Source: Mycolicibacterium tusciae
GTDB taxonomy: Bacteria; Actinomycetota; Actinomycetes; Mycobacteriales; Mycobacteriaceae
NCBI RefSeq assembly: GCF_002086795.1
Contig: NZ_MVIM01000008.1
Coordinates: forward strand, 186,001 to 250,000
Direction of reading: 5' to 3'
DNA length: 64,000 nt
The notes beneath the pieces were generated by a model. The model was not told the DNA's origin, searched no databases, and worked only from the letters and a program-made list of their open reading frames with translations. How positions within the stretch are numbered: the stretch's first letter is position 1; each line of letters opens with the position of its first letter. A program made the position numbers and the translations under genes. Positions 1 through 7,059 of the stretch are shown piece by piece.

Positions 1-610
1 CCAACCTCTCGAGGTAGCGCCAGGCGGTCACCCGCGAAACACCGACCTGCTTGGCCACTGCGTCCGCCGTGATGCCGTCGGCGGAATCCCTTACGGCACG
101 GGCGATGTCGTCATTGGTCCCCGGGGCGGCGCCCTTCGGCGACACTGCTCGATCGCTCACCCGTAGCTCGGCGAGTGCGCGGTCGACCTCGGCCTGGCTG
201 GCGGCATCGGTGCCGGCGGGCAGGGCCTCGCGGTAGCGGCGGTAGCGATCCAGCCGGTCGCGAAACGCTGCGAACGTGAACGGCTTCAACAGGTACGCCA
301 GAGCGCCCTGGCCGACCGCCGCGCGAACCATCTCCAGGTCGCGCTCCGAGGTGATCGCGATGATGTCGGGGATCGGTCGCAGCCCGGACAATCCCGATGC
401 CAGGGCGATCCCGCTGGCGTCGGGCAGGCCGAGGTCCAACAACACCAGGTCGATCGGTGAGTCGGTGGCCGACGCCTCCGACGCCATGCGCATCGCATCG
501 CGGGCGGTGTGCGCGATACCGGCCACCGCGAACCCCTCGAGTCGGCCGAGGTACGCCTGGTGGGCCTCGGCGATCAGCGGTTCGTCCTCGACGATCAGCA
601 CGCTGATCAT
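1..610 (-). CDS. DctR/CitB-family response regulator (C-terminus beyond window edge)
   Basis: Response regulator of the citrate/C4-dicarboxylate type; its 3' end lies outside the window. Reading the minus strand from ATG 610 gives a receiver domain (about residues 1-125) with the acidic pair near the N-terminus (VEDEP), the phospho-acceptor Asp in LVLLDLGLPDASG and the conserved Lys in YLLKPF. A C-terminal helix-turn-helix follows (AVAKQVGVSRVTAWRYLERL), as in DcuR/CitB proteins. The start ATG overlaps the stop of the upstream histidine kinase as ATGA, so the pair is translationally coupled. The partner kinase and the divergent dctA symporter suggest that it controls dicarboxylate uptake; that role is inferred from context. 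Confidence 0.9.
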   Translation of the reverse strand, partial: MISVLIVEDEPLIAEAHQAYLGRLEGFAVAGIAHTARDAMRMASEASATDSPIDLVLLDLGLPDASGIALASGLSGLRPIPDIIAITSERDLEMVRAAVGQGALAYLLKPFTFAAFRDRLDRYRRYREALPAGTDAASQAEVDRALAELRVSDRAVSPKGAAPGTNDDIARAVRDSADGITADAVAKQVGVSRVTAWRYLERL

Positions 611-2148
611 GAGACCGTCACCGTCACGACCGACCCATAGGTGATGTCGGTACTCAGCGTGCCGTTGTGGCGCTTGACGATCTGCCTGACCAAAGCCAGG
701 CCAAGGCCTTGATGGTCTGAGTCCCCCTTCGTGGAATATCCGCGCTGCATGGCCTTTTCGAAGGTGTCCGGATCCATCCCCGGTCCGCTGTCGGCGACGC
801 GCAGCGTGAGCGCGTCATCCGCCATGAGCACGGTGACTTCGACCCACGGATCGTCGCGGTCGCAGGCGTCCATCGCGTTGTCGATGAGGTTGCCGACGAC
901 GGTGACCATCTCCTGGCCAGTCAACGGCACTTCGTCCGTATTCGACGGCAAGTGAGTGTCTTCGGTGATCGTCAGCTCGATACCGCGCTCGTCAGCCTGT
1001 GCGGCCTTGCCCAGGAGCAGGGCCACCAGCGCGGGTTCGCCGACGGCACTGGACAATCTGTCGACGAGCTGTTGGGAGAGCGCGAGCTCCTCGGTGGCGA
1101 ACTGCACCGCGTCTTCGGGCCGGCCCATCTCGACCATCGTGACGATGGTGTGCAGCTTGTTGGCGGCTTCGTGCGCTTGGGACCGGAGGCTGTCGGTGAG
1201 TATCTTCAGCGAGCCGAGTTCGCCCAGTGCGCCCTGCAATTCGGTGCGGTCGCGGATCGTGACCACCTCCGAGGTGTGCGCGTCGTCGACGGGGGAGCGG
1301 TTCACGACGAGGACGCGGTCGTCGGTGACTTGCACCTCGTCGCGGGCTCCCGGGTTGTAGGTCCGCAGAAACTCCGGCAGCTCGGTGCGGTCGACCGGTC
1401 CGGGTGGAAGCGCGAGGAGGCGGCGCGCCTCGTCGTTGACCAGCAAGACGCCGCTGCGATCCATCACGATCAACCCCTCCGAGACCGAATGCAGGATCGC
1501 GTCATGGTGCTCGTACATCAACCGCAGTTCGTCAGGTCGCAGGCCGTGGGTCTGCCGCAACAACCGTTGCCGGATGAACCAGACGCCCGCCATTGAAATA
1601 GCCAGTGCGGCAATGCTCACCGCCGCGATGGTCGGCCACGTCGAGCGCCATCGATCGGCCAGACTTGTCTGTAGGATCCCCGCTGACACCAGGCCGACGA
1701 TCTCGCCCGATTGGTTGCGCACCGGTGCGACGGCGCGAATCGAAGGACCCAATGTGCCGGTGTACACCTCGCTGAGCGTTTCGCCGCGCAGCGCGGGTTC
1801 GATCGTGCCGATGTACTCGCCACCGATCTGGGTCGGGTCGGTGTGGGTGAACCTGATCCGCTCCGGCGACATGATCGTGATGAATGCGATGTCGGTGTGC
1901 CTGCGGACGGCTTCGGTGACCGGCTGGAGAATCTCAGTGGCCCTGCCGGATTCGATGGCAGCCGCCGTCGACGGGGAGTCGGCGAGGGAGGTGGCGATAC
2001 CGAGGACCTGCTGGCGGGCGGCTTCGTCCGCGTCATTGCGGGCGTCGAGCACCGCCAGCGCGCTCCCTGCGAGTACCACCACCGCGACCACGATGATCTG
2101 CAATGCGATCGCCTGACCGGCCAGCGAGCGGGGCCACGGGCGGGTCAA
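607..2148 (-). CDS. CitA/DcuS-type sensor histidine kinase
   Basis: Membrane sensor kinase of 513 aa. An N-terminal membrane helix (about residues 10-32) is followed by an extracytoplasmic Cache-like ligand domain (about 33-170), a second helix (about 172-192), a PAS domain (about 215-300) containing VMDRSGVLLVNDEARRLL, a SpoOB-type dimerisation helix with the likely phospho-His in QAHEAANKLHT, and a HATPase domain with N box (NLIDNAMDAC), G1 (DSGPGM) and G2 (GLGLALV). This layout is that of DctB/CitA/DcuS sensors for citrate or C4-dicarboxylates. Its start overlaps the upstream hydrolase stop as ATGA and its stop overlaps the regulator start, so three genes form one coupled unit. The ligand is inferred from the neighbouring dctA. 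Confidence 0.93.
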   Translation of the reverse strand: MTRPWPRSLAGQAIALQIIVVAVVVLAGSALAVLDARNDADEAARQQVLGIATSLADSPSTAAAIESGRATEILQPVTEAVRRHTDIAFITIMSPERIRFTHTDPTQIGGEYIGTIEPALRGETLSEVYTGTLGPSIRAVAPVRNQSGEIVGLVSAGILQTSLADRWRSTWPTIAAVSIAALAISMAGVWFIRQRLLRQTHGLRPDELRLMYEHHDAILHSVSEGLIVMDRSGVLLVNDEARRLLALPPGPVDRTELPEFLRTYNPGARDEVQVTDDRVLVVNRSPVDDAHTSEVVTIRDRTELQGALGELGSLKILTDSLRSQAHEAANKLHTIVTMVEMGRPEDAVQFATEELALSQQLVDRLSSAVGEPALVALLLGKAAQADERGIELTITEDTHLPSNTDEVPLTGQEMVTVVGNLIDNAMDACDRDDPWVEVTVLMADDALTLRVADSGPGMDPDTFEKAMQRGYSTKGDSDHQGLGLALVRQIVKRHNGTLSTDITYGSVVTVTVS

Positions 2149-3047
2149 GCGCCGAGTTCCTCTGCCGCAACCGCGAGTATGTCGTCGCCCTCACCGACGG
2201 CGATGAAGTGTCCGGCGCCGTCGACGGGATGCCACACCGAACCCGGCATCGCATCGGCGACAGCCCTGTTGATGGGATCGGGAACCAGCGTGTCGTCGAG
2301 CCCCTGCCACATGTGAACGGGCCGTTCGATTGCGGCGACATCGAAAGCCCAATGGCGGTAGAGCAGTTCGGCATCGCGGACAAGTCCGTCGGAGCCGTGC
2401 GCGAAGCATTCCGCGCAGGTTTCGCCGAAGGCCTTGCCGACATCGGGACGGAGGAGGAGCTGTTGGTCGTAGTCGTTGAGCGTGCCGCGGACCTGTTTGA
2501 CGAATGAGGACGGGAAGCGTTTGGCGGTGAAACCGAGTGCGGCGTACATCAACCGGAAGCCGGGCGTGAAGCGCAGGGCCAGTGTTCCGCCGAGCGCATC
2601 GATCTTCGAAAGGTATTGCGCCGCTGAGTTGTCGCCGAATGCACCGTAGCTCCCGGGCGCGATACTGCTGACGTGCAGTAGCCGGTCGGGGTCGATGTAG
2701 GCGGCCGCGGCGAGTGCCCACGGTCCGCCCTCCGACCAACCGGTCACGCCGAATTCCCGGTATCCCAACGCGTCGGCAACGGTGACCAAGTCGTCGGCCC
2801 AACCGGAGTAGGTGCGGGTCTTCTGGCGGCTGGACTGACCCTGGCCGGGCCGATCGACACCCACCAACCGGATCCGGTTCTTGGTTGCCGACTCCGCGAG
2901 CATCAGGACCTCAAGCCGGCTGCTGGGTCCGCCGTGGTTATGAATGACGAGTGGCCCTGCGGGCTCGCCGACTTCGAGATACGTGAGCCGCCGACCGTCC
3001 GCGGTCGTGACGTGAGCAGCGGTTTCGTCGGCCACGTTCGTGAACAT
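2145..3047 (-). CDS. alpha/beta hydrolase coupled to the two-component system
   Basis: An alpha/beta-hydrolase-fold protein of 300 aa. The oxyanion-type HNHGGPSS stretch lies near residue 37, the nucleophile elbow G-W-S-E-G-G near residue 104, and a late GAGHF supplies the probable catalytic His near residue 281, with LDDTLVPD carrying the likely acid. No signal peptide is apparent, so it should be cytosolic. Its stop overlaps the start of the sensor kinase by four bases, which implies co-translation with the regulatory pair. Substrate unknown. It is the first gene of an operon divergent from dctA, so it may process an ester related to the transported acid; that is speculation. Confidence 0.85.
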   Translation of the reverse strand: MFTNVADETAAHVTTADGRRLTYLEVGEPAGPLVIHNHGGPSSRLEVLMLAESATKNRIRLVGVDRPGQGQSSRQKTRTYSGWADDLVTVADALGYREFGVTGWSEGGPWALAAAAYIDPDRLLHVSSIAPGSYGAFGDNSAAQYLSKIDALGGTLALRFTPGFRLMYAALGFTAKRFPSSFVKQVRGTLNDYDQQLLLRPDVGKAFGETCAECFAHGSDGLVRDAELLYRHWAFDVAAIERPVHMWQGLDDTLVPDPINRAVADAMPGSVWHPVDGAGHFIAVGEGDDILAVAAEELGA

Positions 3048-3133
3048 ACCGAACTAAATGAACTAAAGCGTGACCCGGCTCACGTCCTCCTCGAGTCTGA
3101 CTGCAGATCACATTCATCGACTTGGAGGTAGCA
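3048..3133. promoter_or_regulatory. divergent promoter region between hydrolase-dctBR and dctA
   Basis: This 86-base spacer separates the divergent operons. It contains the 16-base palindrome CGTGA-N6-TCACG at 3069-3084, which fits the CRP/Rv3676 consensus TGTGA-N6-TCACA at all but the outermost bases. It also holds a direct repeat GAACTAAA at 3051-3058 and 3060-3067, nine bases apart, a possible site for a CitB-type regulator. GGAGG at 3124-3128 is the ribosome-binding site of dctA. Sites are seen; the binding proteins are inferred. Confidence 0.5.
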
Positions 3134-4507
3134 GTGGCCATCCTTGACCGTCCGTCATCGGCAGCCGAACCGCCGGACAAACCACGCCGCGACCGGACCC
3201 ACTGGTTGTACATCGCCGTCATCGTCGCGGTATTCGCCGGTGTCGCCGTCGGCATCCTGGCGCCAGGCGTAGGCAAGAGCGTCGGCGTCTTGGGGACCAT
3301 GTTCGTCGACCTCATCAAAATGATGATCGCGCCGGTCATCTTCTGCACGATCGTTTTGGGTATCGGCTCGGTGCGCAAGGCCGCGACCGTCGGCAAGGTC
3401 GGCGGTCTGGCGTTCATCTACTTCCTCGTCATGTCCACCTGCGCACTCGCCATCGGCCTGGTGGTCGGCAATCTCCTGCATCCCGGCACCGGCATGAACC
3501 TCACCGAAAGTGCCTCGGGCAAGGGCGCCGAGCTCGCCGAAACCGCCCACGAGGCAGGCGGTCTCATGGACTTCGTCAAGGGCATCATCCCGGAGACGCT
3601 GTTCTCGTCGCTGACCGCGGGCAGCGTCCTGCAGGCGCTGTTCGTCGCATTGCTCGTCGGGTTCGCGCTGCAGGCCATGGGTACGACCGGTGAGCCGATC
3701 CTGCGCGGCATCGAATCGCTGCAGAAGCTGGTGTTCAAGGTCCTCGTGATGATCCTGTGGCTCGCGCCGATCGGCGCGTTCGGCGCGATCGCCAACGTCG
3801 TCGGCCAGACCGGGTGGACTGCGGTGACCCAACTGCTCGGCCTGATGCTCGGCTTCTACGTGACCTGCCTGGTGTTCGTCTTCGGTGTGCTGGGCACCAT
3901 CCTGCGGGTCGTCTCCGGGGTGTCGATCTTCAAGCTGGTGCGCTACCTGGCACGGGAATACCTGCTGATCGTGTCGACCTCGTCGTCGGAATCCGCATTG
4001 CCGCGCCTCATCGCCAAGATGGAGCACCTGGGTGTCGACCGCAGCACCGTCGGCGTCGTCGTACCCACCGGCTACTCGTTCAATTTGGACGGCACCGCGA
4101 TCTACCTGACGATGGCGTCGCTGTTCATCGCGGGTGCGCTCGGCGACCCGCTGTCGCTGCCCGAACAGATCGGCCTGCTGGTGTTCATGATCGTCGCGTC
4201 CAAGGGGGCCGCCGGTGTCACCGGTGCCGGCCTGGCCACCCTCGCCGGCGGCCTGCAGAGCCACCGCCCCGACCTACTCGACGGCGTCGGTCTGATCGTC
4301 GGCATCGACCGGTTCATGTCCGAGGCCCGCGCGGTGACCAACTTCTCCGGCAACGCCGTCGCGACGGTTCTCGTCGGCTCGTGGACCAAGACCATCGACA
4401 AGGACCGGGTGAATTCGGTCCTGCGTGGCGAGGATCCGTTCGACGAGTTGACGATGGTCGACGACGACCATTCCACCCGCGAGGAGCGCGTTCCCGCCCC
4501 CGCCTGA
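3134..4507 (+). CDS. dctA: C4-dicarboxylate/proton-sodium symporter DctA
   Basis: Dicarboxylate/amino acid:cation symporter (DAACS family) of 457 aa, an inner-membrane importer of succinate, fumarate and malate. About eight hydrophobic helices are visible. The family hallmarks are present: the serine-rich re-entrant loop (VSTSSSESALPRLIAKM, about residues 275-292), then VVPTGYSFNLDGTAIYLTMA, and SKGAAGVTGAG. GTG 3134 is chosen because GGAGG lies five bases upstream; an in-frame TTG at 3122 overlaps that site and is unlikely. The divergent CitA-like two-component system is the obvious regulator. A strong intrinsic terminator follows directly. Confidence 0.95.
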   Translation: MAILDRPSSAAEPPDKPRRDRTHWLYIAVIVAVFAGVAVGILAPGVGKSVGVLGTMFVDLIKMMIAPVIFCTIVLGIGSVRKAATVGKVGGLAFIYFLVMSTCALAIGLVVGNLLHPGTGMNLTESASGKGAELAETAHEAGGLMDFVKGIIPETLFSSLTAGSVLQALFVALLVGFALQAMGTTGEPILRGIESLQKLVFKVLVMILWLAPIGAFGAIANVVGQTGWTAVTQLLGLMLGFYVTCLVFVFGVLGTILRVVSGVSIFKLVRYLAREYLLIVSTSSSESALPRLIAKMEHLGVDRSTVGVVVPTGYSFNLDGTAIYLTMASLFIAGALGDPLSLPEQIGLLVFMIVASKGAAGVTGAGLATLAGGLQSHRPDLLDGVGLIVGIDRFMSEARAVTNFSGNAVATVLVGSWTKTIDKDRVNSVLRGEDPFDELTMVDDDHSTREERVPAPA

Positions 4508-4518
4508 GTAACTGACTG

Positions 4519-4551
4519 AAAGACCCGGCCGAATCCCGCGGCCGGGTCTTT
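4519..4551 (+). terminator. intrinsic terminator of dctA
   Basis: A perfect 13-bp stem (arms 4519-4531 and 4539-4551) with a seven-base loop; the right arm ends in TTT. It begins 12 bases after the dctA stop codon. Confidence 0.85.
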
Positions 4552-4659
4552 CGCTGTCGCCGAAACTTTTTCGAGATTGCGTTGAACCTCATTCGCGGGT
4601 GTCCCGTCGTACCGCGTGAAGGCCACCGGGCCTACACAACGACGAAGGGAGGCGCAGAC

Positions 4660-4956
4660 ATGCGCTCAACACTATTGATAATGACCGGAATCGCCGCGGC
4701 GGCGTGCGGAATCATCCTCGCGCCTGCAGCCATCTCGTCGGCTCAGGAGTCGGCTCAGCTCACGATCGCGAATCTCGAAGCGCAGGGATTCGACGTGAAG
4801 ATCAACCGGATCGGCAGCGCGCCGCTCAACCAGTGCGTCGTGACCGACATCCGAAATGCAAGGAATCGAACCGAATTGGTGCGCCGGGGCGATGACCTGA
4901 TCGAGGTGGTCGCCGAACGCAACATCACCGTCACCGCCGATTGCTCGCGTCGCTGA
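4660..4956 (+). CDS. small secreted two-cysteine protein (paralogue A)
   Basis: A 98-aa protein with a Sec-type signal peptide (basic start, hydrophobic core to about residue 25, AISSA-Q cleavage region) and a mature part of about 70 residues with two cysteines (NQCVVTD and ADCSRR) that could form a disulfide. ATG 4660 is chosen for the AAGGGAGG ribosome-binding site at 4645-4652 and for matching the signal peptide of its paralogue. The family is a small mycobacterial secreted one of unknown function. The paralogue at 5024-5347 faces it across a palindrome, sharing the pattern IGxAPLxxCVV and the C-terminal DCS. Confidence 0.8.
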   Translation: MRSTLLIMTGIAAAACGIILAPAAISSAQESAQLTIANLEAQGFDVKINRIGSAPLNQCVVTDIRNARNRTELVRRGDDLIEVVAERNITVTADCSRR

Positions 4957-4961
4957 CTAGT

Positions 4962-5010
4962 GATTTCGGTGCGCGAACGTTCGCTGAGCGAATGTTCGCG
5001 CACCGAAATC
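4962..5010. repeat. large palindrome between convergent genes (REP-like/bidirectional terminator)
   Basis: Two 24-base arms (4962-4985 and 4987-5010) around a single base, with only one mismatched position. It starts five bases after the stop of the upstream gene and ends 13 bases before the stop of the convergent gene. It could terminate transcription both ways, or be a dispersed REP-like element; there is no clear T-run on either side. Confidence 0.8.
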
Positions 5011-5023
5011 GCCCCGTTCGTCG

Positions 5024-5347
5024 TCAGCGTGAGCAGTCCAGCGACACCGAGATCGGCTGGCTGATCACCTGCGGGAACAGCACGCCGTCGGTGTTGCCGC
5101 CGAGGAGCGGCACCAACTGGGTGAACTGTTGGGGATTGCGGACGCTCGTGACCACACAATCCGACAGGGGGGCCGTCCCGATCTTGTCGATCGTCACGTT
5201 GTAGCCCTTGTCCTGCAGGTCCTGGATCGTCTCCTGCGCTGATTTGCCCTCATCGGCCGACGCGATGCCGGCTGAGGCCAGCGCGCACACACCAAGGGCA
5301 CCCGCGGCGAGGATCAATGTTGTCCGCACCCGCCAAGTATCCGTCAT
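5024..5347 (-). CDS. small secreted two-cysteine protein (paralogue B)
   Basis: A 107-aa protein with an N-terminal signal peptide ending near GIASA-DE. The mature part parallels the convergent gene at 4660-4956: SAQETIQDLQDKGYNVTIDK, then IGTAPLSDCVV and a terminal LDCSR, so it has the same two conserved cysteines. The ATG at 5347 follows the ltp1 stop by one base, so it is probably translated from the same message. An in-frame GTG at 5329 would give a shorter signal peptide like that of the paralogue and cannot be excluded. Function unknown. Confidence 0.8.
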   Translation of the reverse strand: MTDTWRVRTTLILAAGALGVCALASAGIASADEGKSAQETIQDLQDKGYNVTIDKIGTAPLSDCVVTSVRNPQQFTQLVPLLGGNTDGVLFPQVISQPISVSLDCSR

Positions 5348-5348
5348 C

Positions 5349-6539
5349 TCAGCGCTCGGCGCGCTGGTATGCGGTCACAACGGCTGCGCCGCCCAGGCCG
5401 ATGTTGTGTTGCAGAGCGGCGGTGACGTTGTCCACCTGCCGCTTGTCGGCGGTACCGCGCAGCTGCCACGTGAGCTCGGCGCACTGCGCCAGACCCGTCG
5501 CACCGAGCGGATGCCCCTTGGAGATCAGGCCGCCCGACGGGTTGACGACCCAGCGCCCGCCGTAGGTGGTGTCGTTGTTGTCGATCAGCTTGGGCGCCTC
5601 GCCCTCACCGCACAGTCCCAGCGCCTCATACAGCAGCAGCTCGTTGGCCGAGAAGCAGTCGTGCAGCTCGATCACCTGGAAGTCTTCGGCGCCGAGGCCG
5701 GACTGGTCGTAAACCTGCCGTGCGGCTTGCACATTCATGTCGTAGCCGATGACGTTGCGGGCGCTGCCATCGAACGTGGAGTCGAAGTCGGTGGTCATGG
5801 CCTGGCCGACGATCTCCACGGCTTGCGCAGCCAGCCCGTGCTTGTCGACGAACGCCTCGCTGGCGAGGATCGCCGCACCCGAGCCGTCGGAGGTGGGCGA
5901 GCACTGCAGCTTGGTCACCGGATCGGAGATCATCTTCGAGGCCAGGATGTCGTCGAGGGTGTATTCCTCCTGGAACTGCGCATACGGATTGTTGACCGAG
6001 TGCTTGTGGTTCTTGTACCCGATCTTCGCGAAATGCTCTGCGGTGGTGCCGTATTGGCGCATGTGCTCACGGCCCGCGGCGGCGAACATCCACGGCGCGA
6101 CCGGGAACGCGAACTCGTCGATCTCGGCCAGCGCCTTGATGTGACGGCCGAGCGGTGACTCGCGATCCTCGGCGCCGCCCTGCAACGACCCGGGCTGCAT
6201 CTTCTCGAACCCCAGCGCGATGGTGCAGTCGGCGAGACCACCGCGAATCGTCTGCGCGGCAAGGAACAGCGCGGTTGAACCCGTCGAGCAGTTGTTGTTC
6301 ACGTTGACGATCGGGATGCCCGTCATGCCGAGTTCGTAGAGCGCCCGGTTGCCCGACGTCGAGTCGCCCGAGCAGTAGCCGACGAAGCCTTGCTGCACCT
6401 CGGCGAAGTCGATGCCGGCGTCTTCGAGCGCCTTGGTGCCGGACTCGCGGGCCATGTCCGGATAGTCCCAGCCTTCGCGACGACCTGGCTTTTCGAACTT
6501 CGTCATTCCGACGCCGACGACGAAAACTTTGTTTGGCAT
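5349..6539 (-). CDS. ltp1: thiolase-fold lipid-transfer protein Ltp1-like
   Basis: A 396-aa SCP-x/thiolase-like protein without a separate sterol-carrier domain. It opens with [19 protein letters not shown], has the nucleophile-region cysteine in [14 protein letters not shown] (about residue 86), the [10 protein letters not shown] stretch that replaces the usual His motif, and [17 protein letters not shown] near the C-terminus. Such proteins act in sterol side-chain or acyl-CoA breakdown, often as aldolases or atypical thiolases. ATG 6539 is chosen because it starts the conserved [10 protein letters not shown] secreted-protein gene begins one base after its stop, and DUF732 lies 58 bases upstream. 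The Ltp1 (Rv2790c) name is from remembered similarity. Confidence 0.85.
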   Translation of the reverse strand: MPNKVFVVGVGMTKFEKPGRREGWDYPDMARESGTKALEDAGIDFAEVQQGFVGYCSGDSTSGNRALYELGMTGIPIVNVNNNCSTGSTALFLAAQTIRGGLADCTIALGFEKMQPGSLQGGAEDRESPLGRHIKALAEIDEFAFPVAPWMFAAAGREHMRQYGTTAEHFAKIGYKNHKHSVNNPYAQFQEEYTLDDILASKMISDPVTKLQCSPTSDGSGAAILASEAFVDKHGLAAQAVEIVGQAMTTDFDSTFDGSARNVIGYDMNVQAARQVYDQSGLGAEDFQVIELHDCFSANELLLYEALGLCGEGEAPKLIDNNDTTYGGRWVVNPSGGLISKGHPLGATGLAQCAELTWQLRGTADKRQVDNVTAALQHNIGLGGAAVVTAYQRAER

Positions 6540-6597
6540 GCGACGACAGAAACATACGGCGGGGAAACTGTCTAGCCCGCCTATCGGAAGCGGGGGT

Positions 6598-6939
6598 CTA
6601 GGCGAAGAGGTCGCCGTACTCGGGGCAGAAGTTGTCAACGGCGGAGACGACGAAGGTCGCGACCTGATCGGTGGTCAGGTCGGTCGCGCCCATGATCTCC
6701 ATGCCGAGGTCGACGGGGTCGGCGCCGTCGTCGAGGGCGACGCAGACATCGTGTCCGGCAGCGATCGCGCCCCGCGCGCTGTCATAGGCGATGCCCTCGG
6801 CGGTGATATCGGCCAGGAAGTTGTCGTCGGCCGAACTCAACGCGGCGGCGGTGCCCGCGGAGGCGAATGCGGCCAGCCCCAACGCGCCCGCGACGATCGC
6901 GGTGCCTGCGAACTTGGTGACTCCGTTGCGAGTGAACAT
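6598..6939 (-). CDS. DUF732 secreted protein
   Basis: A 113-aa small secreted protein of the mycobacterial DUF732 family. A signal peptide (about residues 1-33, cleavage near GTAAA-LS) precedes the domain, which starts with [13 protein letters not shown], has VCVALDDG in the middle and ends in [13 protein letters not shown]; two cysteines probably form a disulfide. Function of the family is unknown. Its AGGAG ribosome-binding site lies five bases before ATG 6939 and is part of a long predicted stem in the leader (6943-6992), so translation may be controlled by RNA folding. It lies upstream of ltp1 on the same strand. Confidence 0.9.
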   Translation of the reverse strand: MFTRNGVTKFAGTAIVAGALGLAAFASAGTAAALSSADDNFLADITAEGIAYDSARGAIAAGHDVCVALDDGADPVDLGMEIMGATDLTTDQVATFVVSAVDNFCPEYGDLFA

Positions 6940-6942
6940 GGG

Positions 6943-6992
6943 GACTCCTGATGTCGATTCGTTCCGGTTGTCTCCGGGTCGACATCAGAGTC
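6943..6992 (-). promoter_or_regulatory. leader hairpin sequestering the DUF732 ribosome-binding site
   Basis: On the transcript, bases 6992-6979 (GACUCUGAUGUCGA) pair with 6957-6943 (UCGACAUCAGGAGUC), giving 14 base pairs with a single bulge. The AGGAG Shine-Dalgarno at 6949-6945 is inside the 3' arm. The 21-base loop holds a smaller CCGG/CCGG hairpin. Pairing is seen in the sequence; regulatory action is inferred. Confidence 0.5.
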
Positions 6993-7059
6993 GGACAGCC
7001 GCCTTGACGGATTCTTGCCGGATTCTTGGAGCGCGAAGAATCGCTCGCGAATCAGCGGG

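Noticed and set aside
4971..4985. GCGAACGTTCGC core considered as a LexA box
   Set aside because: It is part of a larger near-perfect palindrome at gene ends, not in a promoter, and lacks the TCGAAC-N4-GTTCGA spacing.
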